From the NCBI GenBank assembly GCA_036746315.1, contig DAIOEK010000007.1, positions 28,562 to 92,561 of the forward strand: 64,000 nucleotides of DNA, read 5' to 3'. A program made the position numbers and the translations under genes. Below, in pieces: positions 39,702 through 49,573 of this stretch. The notes beneath the pieces were generated by a model. It ran no database searches. It saw only the letters and a program-made list of their open reading frames with translations, and was not told the origin of the DNA. This stretch comes from DAIOEK01 sp036746315. Its GTDB lineage: Bacteria > Chloroflexota > Anaerolineae > Anaerolineales > Anaerolineaceae. Numbering within the stretch: the stretch's first letter is position 1; every line of letters starts with the position of its first letter.

Positions 39702-41312
39702 ATGGTGCTGATGAGAATGCGAATTGTTGTTTCCGGCAATAAGCTTCCCCTGGTGGTCATCCTGCTGCATGCGGCGGGGATCCTGTTGCGTTGGTATTGG
39801 ATCCTGCTCGGCAGGTTCCCCTTCAACAGTGACGAAGCGGTAGTGGGGCTGATGGCAAACCATGTTTTGCATGGTGAAATTCCCACCTTCTTTTACGGAC
39901 AGTCATACATGGGCAGCCTGGATGCCATCTGGGTATCCCTGTTCTTCAGGCTGTTCGGTGCCACTGTCATCAGCCTGCGGGCAGCCCAGACCGTATTGTG
40001 GATTGCCCTGTTGTTCTCTGTGTTCTTTCTTGCCCGGGAAGTATTTAATTCCGCCAGAGCCGGCTGGATAGCCCTGGCATTTCTCGCTTTTCCGCCGGTG
40101 AACTTGCTGTTGTATTCCACGGTGACGCTGGGCGGGTACTTGGAGGCGTTGATCATCGGCGTGTGGACCGTCATCCTGGCGCATCAAATCCGGCGCGGTC
40201 ACCACGCTCCAATGCTGCAATTCTTCCTGCTGGGCTTGTGGACGGGCTTCGGGTTGTGGGTATTCGGATTTTCGCTGCTATTCAGCCTGCCAGCCTGTTT
40301 GTTCGCTCTCTGGTGGGGCGTGGTCAGGACGGCGGATTGCCGCCAACGCCTGCCGCGCACGGCTGTTTTTGCCGCAGGCTTGTTGATCGGCGCCGTACCG
40401 TGGTGGCTGTTCGCCCTGCAATACGGCTTCCACACCCTGCTGCTGGAACTGGGGGGCAGTGCGATTGCCGTGGAACAGGGCGGCTGGCTGTCCGGAACGC
40501 TTACCCACCTGTTCAGCTTCTTCTTTTTGGGCCTTCCGGCGGCGCTGGGTTTCCGCCCGCCCTGGTCGGCTGATTGGCTGGTATTGCCCTTGATCCCGTT
40601 TGTGCTGATCGCCTGGGTCTGGATGCTGTGGCGGGACAGGAACCATCCTGGCCGGGCAGGCAGGGTGTTGCTTTATGCGCCGCTGGGACTGTTGCTGCTG
40701 GTGTTTGTTTTTACCCCCTTTGGTGTGGATCCTTCCGGCAGGTACTTTCTGCCGTTCTGCATCCTGCTGCCCGTTTTGGCTGGCGGTGTATTCATCCATC
40801 TCGCGGGCAGAAAACGCAATCTCTTCCTGGCGGGGATGGCACTGATCCTGATCTTTCAGGCTGCCGGTATCTTCCAGGCGGAAAAACTCTCGGCGGATGG
40901 ATTTACTACGCAGTTTGCCCCGCACACCGGGATCGACCAGGCACGGATGGGCGAGGTGCAGCAATTTTTGCTGGCGCATGGCGAGACAAGGGGTTATACC
41001 ACCTACTGGGTATCCTATCCGCTGGCATTTCTTTCCGACGAAGCGTTGATTTTTACCCCGCGTCTGCCCTACCATCAGGATTTCCGCTACACTTCACGCG
41101 ATGATCGCTATCAGCCTTACCAGCGCGCGCTGGCTGATGCCGAAACCACGGCGCTGGTCACGTATCAATTTCCGGCGCTGGATGCACGTATCCGCGAGTT
41201 ACTGCGTGGGAAACAGATCACCTGGCAGGAAGAATCCATCGCTGATTATCGGATCTTTTATGATCTCAGCGCAAGAATCGAAACAGAAGACCTCAACTTT
41301 CCGGTAGAATAA
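39702..41312 (+). CDS. GT-C-type membrane protein, glycosyltransferase-like
   Basis: About 536 aa with ten or more transmembrane helices. The N-terminal segment FPFNSDEAVVGLMANHVLHGE contains the acidic SDE pair expected of GT-C enzymes, and FFYGQSYMGSLDAIWV follows. The C-terminus is a soluble extracytoplasmic domain. The start is uncertain: a TTG at 39687, ATGs at 39702, 39711 and 39717 are possible, and none has a clear ribosome binding site. The substrate is unknown; family assignment is by motif and topology. Confidence 0.65.
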   Translation: MVLMRMRIVVSGNKLPLVVILLHAAGILLRWYWILLGRFPFNSDEAVVGLMANHVLHGEIPTFFYGQSYMGSLDAIWVSLFFRLFGATVISLRAAQTVLWIALLFSVFFLAREVFNSARAGWIALAFLAFPPVNLLLYSTVTLGGYLEALIIGVWTVILAHQIRRGHHAPMLQFFLLGLWTGFGLWVFGFSLLFSLPACLFALWWGVVRTADCRQRLPRTAVFAAGLLIGAVPWWLFALQYGFHTLLLELGGSAIAVEQGGWLSGTLTHLFSFFFLGLPAALGFRPPWSADWLVLPLIPFVLIAWVWMLWRDRNHPGRAGRVLLYAPLGLLLLVFVFTPFGVDPSGRYFLPFCILLPVLAGGVFIHLAGRKRNLFLAGMALILIFQAAGIFQAEKLSADGFTTQFAPHTGIDQARMGEVQQFLLAHGETRGYTTYWVSYPLAFLSDEALIFTPRLPYHQDFRYTSRDDRYQPYQRALADAETTALVTYQFPALDARIRELLRGKQITWQEESIADYRIFYDLSARIETEDLNFPVE

Positions 41313-41316
41313 AATC

Positions 41317-42831
41317 ATGACCACCCAACGCTCCAGCGCAGATAAATACTTTGCCTACTTCCTGCCGACCGTGATCTTTCTTAGCGTTTTTGCCGGTTGT
41401 ATTGCCATGGGCCCCTACCTGTTCAATTCGGATGGCGACCTGGGCAGGCACATCACCCTGGGGCGGATCATCCTGGAACGGGGCAGCATTCCCACGCTGG
41501 ATGAGCTTTCGCATACCCGCCTGGGCGATCCTTTCTCCCCGCACGAGTGGATCGCCGAGGTGATTTTTGCGCTGGCATATACCTGGTTCGGTCTCTCGGG
41601 AGTGGTGTTGGTGACCGGTGCCGTTCTGGGGCTGGTTTTCTGGCTGCTCACCTACCGTGTGCTGAAAATATCCGCGTCCACCCCCATCACCTTGATCCTG
41701 ATCGTAATCGGGCTGGCAGCCTCCCGCATCCACTGGCTGGCGCGTCCGCACATCTTTACCTATATTTTTCTATTGTTGATGGTGGAATTGGTGCAGAGCC
41801 GGATGCGCTTCCGTTGGAAGCTGCTCTGCTATGCCATTTTGCAATTGCTGTGGGTCAATACCCACGGGGCATTTGTCAGCGGGCTGGCGGTGCTGGGGAT
41901 GTTCCTCGTTGGCGATGCGGTCGATGCCCTGCGGCAAAAACAAAATCCGCTGCAGGCGCCTCCGGTGCGGGAAAACCTTGCCCTATTTTTCCTTGGTCTG
42001 GCGCTCAGCCTGATCAACCCGGATGGCATCCAGATCTGGGCAACCATCTACGGTTTTTTGAGCAGCCGCTACCTGGTCAGCCATACTGCCGAATATCAGC
42101 CGCCGAACTTGCTGCAAACCGGTGTGCTACCCTTCACCATCATGCTGGCATTGGGGCTGGTCTGCGCGGTGATTGCCTTTCGCCGGCTTGCCCTGCGCAA
42201 GATTTTGTTGCTGATCTTTTTCGGGATTTTCGGCATCACCAGCGGCAGGAACATTCCCCTCTATATCCTGCTTGCCCTGCCGATTCTGGCAGAAGGGTTT
42301 GCCCCGCTGCTTCCCCGTTTTCGTATGCAGTTGGACGCACAGTTGGGTGGACTGGATCAACCGGCGCAAAGTTCTCCGCTGAACCTGGCGGTTTTTCTAA
42401 GTGTTTTGTTTGTGCTCTCGTTTGGATTTGGCGGTCTGATCTACCGGCTGCAGCCGGGGTTGAGCAGCCGCAACGAGCTTTCGCCGCAGAAATTCCCGGT
42501 GGAAGCGGTAACCTGGCTGGAGACGCATCCGCAGCAGGGCAATGTGTTCAACGATTTCATGTGGGGCGGGTACCTGCTTTTCAGGTCCTATCCCGACATC
42601 AAGGTCTTCATAGACGGGCAGACCGATTTCTATGGAGAGGCGTTGACCCGCGACTATGAGTCCATTATCAACGCCTGGGATGGCTGGCAGACGAAGCTGG
42701 CTTCCTACCGGGTGGATTGGGTGCTGGTGCGCACAGATTCACCGCTCTGGCGTGCGATCCTCGCCGACCCGCTCGCCTGGCAGCCGGTTTACAGCGATGA
42801 TACAGCCGGCATCGCCCGGCGGATCGATTAA
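41317..42831 (+). CDS. Polytopic membrane protein, GT-C-like
   Basis: 504 aa with about ten transmembrane segments. The N-terminus is like the neighbour's (MGPYLFNSDGDLGRHITLG), with an acidic SDGD in the first extracytoplasmic loop instead of SDE. A C-terminal soluble domain has NVFNDFMWGGYLLFRSYPDIKV and FIDGQTDFYGE. No catalytic family can be stated confidently; a lipid-linked sugar transferase or a component of polysaccharide export is likely. Its end overlaps the convergent 42828 gene by four bases. Confidence 0.55.
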   Translation: MTTQRSSADKYFAYFLPTVIFLSVFAGCIAMGPYLFNSDGDLGRHITLGRIILERGSIPTLDELSHTRLGDPFSPHEWIAEVIFALAYTWFGLSGVVLVTGAVLGLVFWLLTYRVLKISASTPITLILIVIGLAASRIHWLARPHIFTYIFLLLMVELVQSRMRFRWKLLCYAILQLLWVNTHGAFVSGLAVLGMFLVGDAVDALRQKQNPLQAPPVRENLALFFLGLALSLINPDGIQIWATIYGFLSSRYLVSHTAEYQPPNLLQTGVLPFTIMLALGLVCAVIAFRRLALRKILLLIFFGIFGITSGRNIPLYILLALPILAEGFAPLLPRFRMQLDAQLGGLDQPAQSSPLNLAVFLSVLFVLSFGFGGLIYRLQPGLSSRNELSPQKFPVEAVTWLETHPQQGNVFNDFMWGGYLLFRSYPDIKVFIDGQTDFYGEALTRDYESIINAWDGWQTKLASYRVDWVLVRTDSPLWRAILADPLAWQPVYSDDTAGIARRID

Positions 42832-43595
42832 TCCGCCTCCATATCCTTCAGAAAGGGTTTCTCCCGGCGGATCGACCGCACCGTTTCCATATTCACATCC
42901 AGGGTATATACCCCCTCTTTTTCTGTTGCCTGAAAAATCACATCCCCCCACGGGGAGATGACGACGCTGTTCCCGCCAAACAGGGTCTTATAGATCATGC
43001 CGGTACAGTTGCAGCCCACCACCCAGGCGAGATTCTCGATGGCCCGGGCTTTCAGCAGGGTCAACCAGTGGTCGAGCCTTACCTGCGGCCATTCCGCGGG
43101 GATGATAAACATCTCAGCGCCCTGGGCGGTCATCTTGCGGAATTGCTCGGGGAAGCGCAGATCGTAGCAGACTGCGAATCCGAGCTTTGCCGGGGACGTG
43201 GAAGCCACACACAGTTCGCTGCCGGGTGAGAAGAAAAGGTGCTCCTTCATCGGCTGGAACAGGTGCTTTTTGCGGTATGCTGCCAGCAGAGTGCCGTCAT
43301 TGTGGATGTAAGCCATGGTATTGTAGCGGGCATCCGCCACGCTTTCGACGTAGGTGCCGATGATCCCCACCTTGTACTGCACAGCAATCCCCGCCAGCGT
43401 ATCTTTCAACTGCGGCAGGTGGAATTGCCCGCCTGCCAGAATGGAGCTCTTGTGATAGCCATGCAGGCACAGTTCGGGCAAAATGAGCAGCTGCGACTGT
43501 TCACGGGCAGCCGTTTCTGCATACCTGCGGATGCGTTCCAGATTTTGGCCGGGATCGCCGAAGGCAATGGCATATTGGGCAAGCGATATTCTCAC
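42828..43595 (-). CDS. Carbon-nitrogen hydrolase (nitrilase superfamily)
   Basis: 255 aa from the GTG at 43595; AGGAGAG lies five bases upstream. The nitrilase triad is complete: Glu41 in LLILPELCLHGY, Lys109 in AAYRKKHLF and Cys143 in GFAVCYDLRFPEQF. Such enzymes hydrolyse amides or nitriles, most often omega-amidase- or N-carbamoyl-type. It is convergent with the 41317 gene and stands apart from its neighbours. Confidence 0.9.
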   Translation of the reverse strand: MRISLAQYAIAFGDPGQNLERIRRYAETAAREQSQLLILPELCLHGYHKSSILAGGQFHLPQLKDTLAGIAVQYKVGIIGTYVESVADARYNTMAYIHNDGTLLAAYRKKHLFQPMKEHLFFSPGSELCVASTSPAKLGFAVCYDLRFPEQFRKMTAQGAEMFIIPAEWPQVRLDHWLTLLKARAIENLAWVVGCNCTGMIYKTLFGGNSVVISPWGDVIFQATEKEGVYTLDVNMETVRSIRREKPFLKDMEAD

Positions 43596-43677
43596 GGTAA
43601 CTCTCCTCACAAGCGTGTTAATTGACCCTGTATTTAATTGCGTGTACAATACCTGAAACTAACTTTTCCATTATCCC

Positions 43678-44922
43678 ATGATCAATCCATCCAAATCAAG
43701 AATTCAGATACTTCAGCTTATCTTTGTCGTTTTGACCGCCATCATCATCCCGGTGGGGTTGACCTATTTCAATTATCAATTCTCGGTGCAGAATCCCGGT
43801 GGGAACGATTTTCTAGCCCGCTGGAACGGTGCGCATGAATGGCTGGTCAATGGCAACAACCCCTATACGGATGAAGTCAGCCTGGTAGCGCAGAAATACA
43901 TCTACGGCAGGGCGGCTGATCCAAAGGCGGGCGAGGATATTGCTCATTTTGTCTACCCGTTATATTCAATGATTTTCTTTGCGCCGTTCGGGTTGATGGA
44001 CTATACCTTTGCGCGGGCGCTATTTATGACCGTGCTGGAAATTTGTTTGGTGCTGATCGCGCTGGTATCTTTTAAGATTACCGGTTGGAAGGTCAAAAAG
44101 CTAGGATTGGTCGGCGTATTGCTCTTCAGTGTGTTCTGGTATTGCGCCGTCCGTGGGGTGATCCTGGGTCAGTATGCGGTAATCAACGCGCTGTTGATGC
44201 TGCTGGGCATCTGGGCGGTGAAGGAAAAGCAGGATATCGCCGCAGGGATTGTCCTGATCCTTTCCACTTCCAAACCGCAAATGAGTTATCTGCTGGTGAT
44301 CTACATCTTTCTTTGGGCGATATTTTCCCGGCGCATCAAACTTATCGTCAGCATGGTCGTCACCACGCTGGTATTGTTCGGCGTAACCAGCATTTTGCTG
44401 CCGACCTGGGTCATGGACTGGCTGCGTCAACTGGTCAATTATCCCAGCTACACCGACCGGATCGGCTCGACGCTTTCCATTCTTGCCGGGTTGGCACCGG
44501 GGATTATGAAGCCGGTCAATATCTTTCTGCACGGCGCATTTTACCTGTACCTGGTGGTGGAGTGGTTCCGCAGCCGGGGCAAAGGGGAAAATGGCTTCCT
44601 CTGGACGGCTTTCCTGACACTGGTGATCACCAATCTGGTTGCTTATCGCACCGCCACCCCGCATTACGTGGCGCTCATCGCGCCCCTGTTTTTGGTCAGT
44701 CGTGTACTGGATGAAAGGTGGGGCTCCGCCGGCAGCTGGGTATCGCGGATCATGTATCTGGTGTTGTTCGTCGGGTTGTGGGGGTTGTTTGTGGCAACCG
44801 TAGAGGGCGTGGATGAACAGGCGGTTATGTATCCGCCGGTTCCGCTTCTGCTGTTGTTCTTCCTGTGGTGGATGCGCTTTTGGATGATGCGTCCGCTCAA
44901 AACGTTCTTCGATTCACCCTGA
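43678..44922 (+). CDS. GT87-like (DUF2029) polytopic membrane protein
   Basis: 414 aa with about ten transmembrane segments. The loop NDFLARWNGAHEWLVNGNNPYTDE, followed by FVYPLYSMIFFAPF, matches the GT87/DUF2029 family of mannosyltransferase-like GT-C enzymes (as in actinobacterial lipomannan synthesis). A YP.LYS-type motif follows. The sugar and acceptor are unknown. First gene of a run of four membrane genes on the plus strand. Confidence 0.7.
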   Translation: MINPSKSRIQILQLIFVVLTAIIIPVGLTYFNYQFSVQNPGGNDFLARWNGAHEWLVNGNNPYTDEVSLVAQKYIYGRAADPKAGEDIAHFVYPLYSMIFFAPFGLMDYTFARALFMTVLEICLVLIALVSFKITGWKVKKLGLVGVLLFSVFWYCAVRGVILGQYAVINALLMLLGIWAVKEKQDIAAGIVLILSTSKPQMSYLLVIYIFLWAIFSRRIKLIVSMVVTTLVLFGVTSILLPTWVMDWLRQLVNYPSYTDRIGSTLSILAGLAPGIMKPVNIFLHGAFYLYLVVEWFRSRGKGENGFLWTAFLTLVITNLVAYRTATPHYVALIAPLFLVSRVLDERWGSAGSWVSRIMYLVLFVGLWGLFVATVEGVDEQAVMYPPVPLLLLFFLWWMRFWMMRPLKTFFDSP

Positions 44923-44962
44923 GCAACACCCATCCCCGGGAAACATTCACGGACAAGGCATC

Positions 44963-46456
44963 TTGGAAAAGACGGATCGAAAACCCATCGTCATTCTGAT
45001 CATTCTGTTGCTGGCGGGCATCCTCCGGCTGCTTTTTGCATCTGCGCGGGGGATCTGGTACGACGATGCTTTCAGCATTTTGCTCTCCGAACAGGGGCTG
45101 GGGAATATCATCCGTGGAACCGCGGCGGATACCATGCCGCCATTCTATTACTTTTTGCTGCATTTCTGGATGCTGCTTTCACCGGGCATCCTTTTCATCC
45201 GGCTGCTGAACATCCTGCTCAGCCTGGTGGTGGTCTGCCTTGTTTACCGCATGGGAGTGGAGATCGCCGGACAGTCTGCCGGGTGGATAGCCGCCGGTCT
45301 GACGGCCGTGGCGCCGCTGCAGATCTATCACGCGCAGGAAGTGCGCATGTACGTTCTGCTGGAGCTGTTCCTGGTGGTCTACGCCTGGATGTGCCTCCGT
45401 TTGTTCAGCCAGCCGCAAAAACAGACCTGGAGCTGGGGGATGCTGGTGCTGGCAGGCGCCGGGGCGTTTTACAGCCACAATCTGGCGATATTCACCCTGG
45501 CGGTTCCCGACCTGATATTGCTGGTTCAACGCAAATGGCGTCTCCTGCTGCAACTGGTTGCCGCGCAGTTCATCATGCTGGTGCTGTTCCTGCCCTGGTT
45601 GTTCTTCGTCCCCGGGCAGATTGAAAAGATCCAGACCGCCTTTTGGACGCCCCGTCCGGGACTGGTGGAGATCGTCCAATCGGTTGGCAACCTGTACGGA
45701 TATCTTCCGCAGCCGGTGATCGTGACTGCGCTGATTCTGATCCTTGCCGTCCAGGCACTGGGATTGCTCGGTTTGCAGCTCTGGCGCAACCGCTCCGCTG
45801 AGATGGCCCTGCCCCTGCTGGGATGGATCGTCCTCCCGCCGCTGCTGCTCTTTGCGGCATCTTACCTGATGCGACCGGTGTACGTGCCGAGGGCGTTTAT
45901 CGCCAGCGGTATTTTTGTGTATCTTCTGGCAGGATTTTTATCAGCCCGCATCCTGGCTGCCGTTCCCCGGCGGAACATTTTCCAGGCGTTGGTTGTTCCC
46001 ATCCTCTTTGCCCTGTCGGCTGTGGTTTCCCTGCCCGGTATGTATTCGTTCGATACTTTTCCGCGTTCACCCTTTCGACAGGCGGCGGAAACGCTGGTTG
46101 GTCAATGCGACCCCGCGGATTGTATGGTGGTGCACGACAACAAGCTCAGTTACTTCCCGATGGCGATCTATCAACCACATCTATCGCAGGCATATCTGCC
46201 CGACGAACCGGGAACGCATAATGACACACTGGCAAAAGCCAGTCAGGTGGCAATCGGGCGTTTGGCATCCGAAACGGCGCTGGCGGCAGCGGATAACAGG
46301 CGCGAGGTTTATCTGGTCATCTTCGAGCGTGCCATCGGTGAGTACCAGGCGCTTGGTTTGGAAACTGCACCCTCGTTGGGGGTGTTGAAAACAGCATATA
46401 CTTTGCTGGGGCAATCTACCATGGGAGATCTGGTGATCTACCACTTCGGAAAATGA
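44963..46456 (+). CDS. GT39-like polytopic membrane protein
   Basis: 497 aa with about ten transmembrane segments. The first extracytoplasmic loop has ARGIWYDDAFSILL, the DD pair of GT-C enzymes, and TADTMPPFYYFLLHFWM follows, as in the PMT/ArnT-like family. QEVRMYVLLELFLVVYAWM also matches. The C-terminal domain is soluble and extracytoplasmic. The TTG at 44963 is the probable start; an AAGG lies just ahead of it. It overlaps the next gene by ATGA. Confidence 0.7.
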   Translation: MEKTDRKPIVILIILLLAGILRLLFASARGIWYDDAFSILLSEQGLGNIIRGTAADTMPPFYYFLLHFWMLLSPGILFIRLLNILLSLVVVCLVYRMGVEIAGQSAGWIAAGLTAVAPLQIYHAQEVRMYVLLELFLVVYAWMCLRLFSQPQKQTWSWGMLVLAGAGAFYSHNLAIFTLAVPDLILLVQRKWRLLLQLVAAQFIMLVLFLPWLFFVPGQIEKIQTAFWTPRPGLVEIVQSVGNLYGYLPQPVIVTALILILAVQALGLLGLQLWRNRSAEMALPLLGWIVLPPLLLFAASYLMRPVYVPRAFIASGIFVYLLAGFLSARILAAVPRRNIFQALVVPILFALSAVVSLPGMYSFDTFPRSPFRQAAETLVGQCDPADCMVVHDNKLSYFPMAIYQPHLSQAYLPDEPGTHNDTLAKASQVAIGRLASETALAAADNRREVYLVIFERAIGEYQALGLETAPSLGVLKTAYTLLGQSTMGDLVIYHFGK

Positions 46457-48042
46457 AAAAGACTGCGATTGTGCTGTTCGTACTGGGCGTGATCTGGGGC
46501 GGTATTTTGCTGTGGCTGAAACCATATACCGGCTATATGGATGCGGATTATTATTATTCACTGGGGCGGAATCTGTTCCTAGGCAGGGGCTTTGTTGATT
46601 TCCAATTATGGAATTATTTGTCCGATCCAGGCGGACTGCCCGCACCTGCCGCCGCGTACTGGATGCCGGCGGCTGCAATTTTCTCCTGGCTCGGCATGCT
46701 GATCGCCGGCAGCGATTCCCTGCTGGCAGCCCGGCTGCCGTTTGTCTTGTTATTTGCGCTTTCATCCGTGGCGGTCGCGGGGGTTAGCTTCGCGATATTC
46801 AAGAACCGCATCTATGCCCTGACCAGTGGTTGCCTGGTGCTGCTTTCCGGCTACTACCTGAAGTTCGTCACCGAACCGGATGGCTTCGCCCTGCTCTTCC
46901 TCTGCGGTGCGATCATCGCCTACCTGATCCACCAGCGATCCAGCCTCCAACCCATATTGCTGGCGGTGGGATTGGGCATTATCAGCGGCGTCATCCAGAT
47001 GACCCGTGCGGATGGGTTGATCTGGTTTGCGCTGTGCGGGCTTTTCCTGCTGTTCCATCTGGCAGCCCTGCGCCGGGTGGGCAGCGATAATTCGGTTATG
47101 CCATTGGTTCGCGGTTTGCTGGTCTTTGCTGCCGGACATCTGCTGGTCAGCGGAGGGTGGTATCTGCGTAATCTGCATGTATACGGCAGCCTGTTCCCGC
47201 CCGGCGGCGTAGGCGGATTATGGCTGACCCGCTATGAAGACCTCTTCCTGTATCCGCCGCAGCAGTTGAACCTGGCGCACTGGATGTCCGTTGGATGGGC
47301 TGGGATCATTTTTGACCGGTTGAAATCGCTGGGCTTGAATCTGCTCTCGCTGGTTGCGGTGGGCGGGCTCTTGTTCCTGGCGCCGGGGATCTATGCCGGG
47401 GTGAGGCATTTTCCCGATCGAGTGCAGCGCATTTACTGGCTGACCGGATTGGGAGCCGTGCTGGTGATGATGTCGCTGGTTTTCCCTTATGCCGGTTCAC
47501 GCGGCGGATTTTTGCACTCCCTGGCGATCATCCAGCCATTCCTGTGGATCGTCGCCCCATCCGGTTTGTCGCACCTCGTACAGGGTCGGCAGACAAGGCA
47601 GCCCCGTCCGGGGTATTCGCAGGTGCAGGTCTGTGCCGGGATGATCGTCATTGTGACCGCTGCCAGTTTCTTCCTGGTCTGGAACGAAACCCGTCAGCCG
47701 GCAGCCATCACACAGGCAAATCTCTGGCAGGAATATCGAACGGTGGACCAATACCTGCAAAAGATGGGTGCACCGGATGGCGCCGGGGTGATGGTCGCCA
47801 ATCCACCGGCTTATTATGCGGCAACCATGCGCCCGGCGGTAATGCTCCCCACCGGAGACCCGCGGGAAATCTATCCCATCGGCAGGCTGTTTGAAGTTCA
47901 ATACGTCATTCTCGATGCCAACCCTGCGCAGGCTTACCAGTCCCTGTGGAACGGATTGCAGGAGGGCTCGCTCCCCGCGCAGCCGTTGGGGCAGGCAGCC
48001 GGTATGCAGATATTCCAATTCGATGCGGAAGAGATGCCATGA
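46453..48042 (+). CDS. Polytopic membrane protein, GT-C-like
   Basis: 529 aa with about eleven transmembrane segments. The first loop has GYMDADYYYSLGRNLFLGRGF with the MDAD acidic pair of GT-C enzymes. It overlaps the preceding gene by four bases (ATGA) and the following gene likewise, so all four genes are translated as one unit. No specific family name is offered. Confidence 0.65.
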   Translation: MKKTAIVLFVLGVIWGGILLWLKPYTGYMDADYYYSLGRNLFLGRGFVDFQLWNYLSDPGGLPAPAAAYWMPAAAIFSWLGMLIAGSDSLLAARLPFVLLFALSSVAVAGVSFAIFKNRIYALTSGCLVLLSGYYLKFVTEPDGFALLFLCGAIIAYLIHQRSSLQPILLAVGLGIISGVIQMTRADGLIWFALCGLFLLFHLAALRRVGSDNSVMPLVRGLLVFAAGHLLVSGGWYLRNLHVYGSLFPPGGVGGLWLTRYEDLFLYPPQQLNLAHWMSVGWAGIIFDRLKSLGLNLLSLVAVGGLLFLAPGIYAGVRHFPDRVQRIYWLTGLGAVLVMMSLVFPYAGSRGGFLHSLAIIQPFLWIVAPSGLSHLVQGRQTRQPRPGYSQVQVCAGMIVIVTAASFFLVWNETRQPAAITQANLWQEYRTVDQYLQKMGAPDGAGVMVANPPAYYAATMRPAVMLPTGDPREIYPIGRLFEVQYVILDANPAQAYQSLWNGLQEGSLPAQPLGQAAGMQIFQFDAEEMP

Positions 48043-49475
48043 AGCATTGGAAAGCCTTGCTGATCATTTTTGTAGCCGCCGCTATGCTGGCGTTGGGTTA
48101 CCTGCTTTCCAGTTCGCGGCAATACCGTGTTGGTTTTCCCCTGGATGATGCCTGGATTCATCAAACGTTCGCGCGCAACCTGGCGGAACATGGCGATTGG
48201 GATTACAACCCCGGTGAGCCGTCCGCCGGTTCCACCTCGCCGTTTTGGACCCTGCTGCTGGCTGTTGGCTGCCGCCTGGGGATCGACCATCTGGTCTGGG
48301 CATACCTGCTGGGGGTGATGGCGCTGTCTGCCACGGGATACACGGCTTACCGCTACCTGTGCTCCTGTGGGATGGGTATGTGGCGCAGCCTGATCATCTC
48401 CGGGTTGATCTTTGCCGAGTGGCATCTGGTCTGGTCACAGGTCTCGGGGATGGAAATCCTGCTGCTGGTGTTGCTGGCGTTGCTTGTGACCGTGGAGGCG
48501 CTGCGCGGGCATCCGCGTTGGTGGCTGTTGGGGTTGTTGCTCGGTGTGGCTGTGTGGACCAGACCGGATGGCATTACCCTGCTGGCGCCGGTATTATGGG
48601 TTTGGTTCTTGGATCATCGAGCCGACCGTCCGTTGAAAAGTCTGGCGGCGTTGCTGCTTCCGGTGACCGTCTTCACTGGTTTGTATCTCTATCTGAATAA
48701 TCATTTATCCGGTGGGCTGCTGCCCAATACTTTTTCCGCCAAACAGCAGGAGTACCTGGCGTTGCTTTCGCAGCCCTTCCCGGGGCGTACCTGGAACATG
48801 CTCAAAACCATCCTCGCCGGACCGGGCATCCTCTGGCTGCCTGGCTTTCTGGCTGGCATGGTGCTTTCCATTCAGCGGAGGAAAATATCCGCCCTGGCGC
48901 CCTATTTGTGGGTCGCCGGATACATCTTCATGTATGCGGTTCGTCTGCCGGTCAGTTACCAGCATGCACGCTATTTGATGCCGGTGCTGGCGGTGTTCAT
49001 GCTCTTTTCCGTGCAGCCGCTCATTGACCTGTCCCGGCGCATCAAAGCCGGAAACACGCAGTTCATTGTCAGCCGGGTATATGCGGTCACCCTTATTCTG
49101 GTGACGCTGCTGTTCCTGGCGATCGGCGCAGGGGCATATGCCCGCGATACGGCGATCATCGAGCAGGAGATGGTCGATACCGCTGTCTGGATCGATGCCA
49201 ACACGCCTGCCGATACCCTGATCGCAGCGCACGATATCGGTGCGCTGGGGTATTTCGGCAACCGCAGGATTCTAGACCTGGCTGGGTTGGTCACCCCGCA
49301 GGTCATCCCCTTCATCCGTGACAGCGAACAGCTTTCATCCTATATCCGGGAGCAAGACGCAGACTATCTGGTCATATTCCCGAATTGGTATACGCCGCCG
49401 TTGAGCGTGAACGGGAAGGTGGTTTATCCATCCGGTGAGATCGGCAACCACATGCAGGTCATCAAACTCGAATGA
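48039..49475 (+). CDS. Polytopic membrane protein, GT-C-like
   Basis: 478 aa from the ATG at 48039, which overlaps the preceding stop by ATGA. About ten transmembrane segments; the first loop has GFPLDDAWIHQTFARNLAE, with the LDDAW acidic pair, and SAGSTSPFWTLLLA follows, a pattern common in the GT39/GT-C-like proteins of this phylum. The C-terminal part has a small soluble domain beginning ANTPADTLIAAHDIGALGYFG. Last gene of the run. Confidence 0.7.
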   Translation: MKHWKALLIIFVAAAMLALGYLLSSSRQYRVGFPLDDAWIHQTFARNLAEHGDWDYNPGEPSAGSTSPFWTLLLAVGCRLGIDHLVWAYLLGVMALSATGYTAYRYLCSCGMGMWRSLIISGLIFAEWHLVWSQVSGMEILLLVLLALLVTVEALRGHPRWWLLGLLLGVAVWTRPDGITLLAPVLWVWFLDHRADRPLKSLAALLLPVTVFTGLYLYLNNHLSGGLLPNTFSAKQQEYLALLSQPFPGRTWNMLKTILAGPGILWLPGFLAGMVLSIQRRKISALAPYLWVAGYIFMYAVRLPVSYQHARYLMPVLAVFMLFSVQPLIDLSRRIKAGNTQFIVSRVYAVTLILVTLLFLAIGAGAYARDTAIIEQEMVDTAVWIDANTPADTLIAAHDIGALGYFGNRRILDLAGLVTPQVIPFIRDSEQLSSYIREQDADYLVIFPNWYTPPLSVNGKVVYPSGEIGNHMQVIKLE

Positions 49476-49573
49476 TTATGCAGGTTGTCTATAACATTTG
49501 TTAAGAATTGGGTATAATTTATGGGATAGATATTTGAGCGGTCGCCTTGAAGACCAGAGCCAGGAGCGGGACA

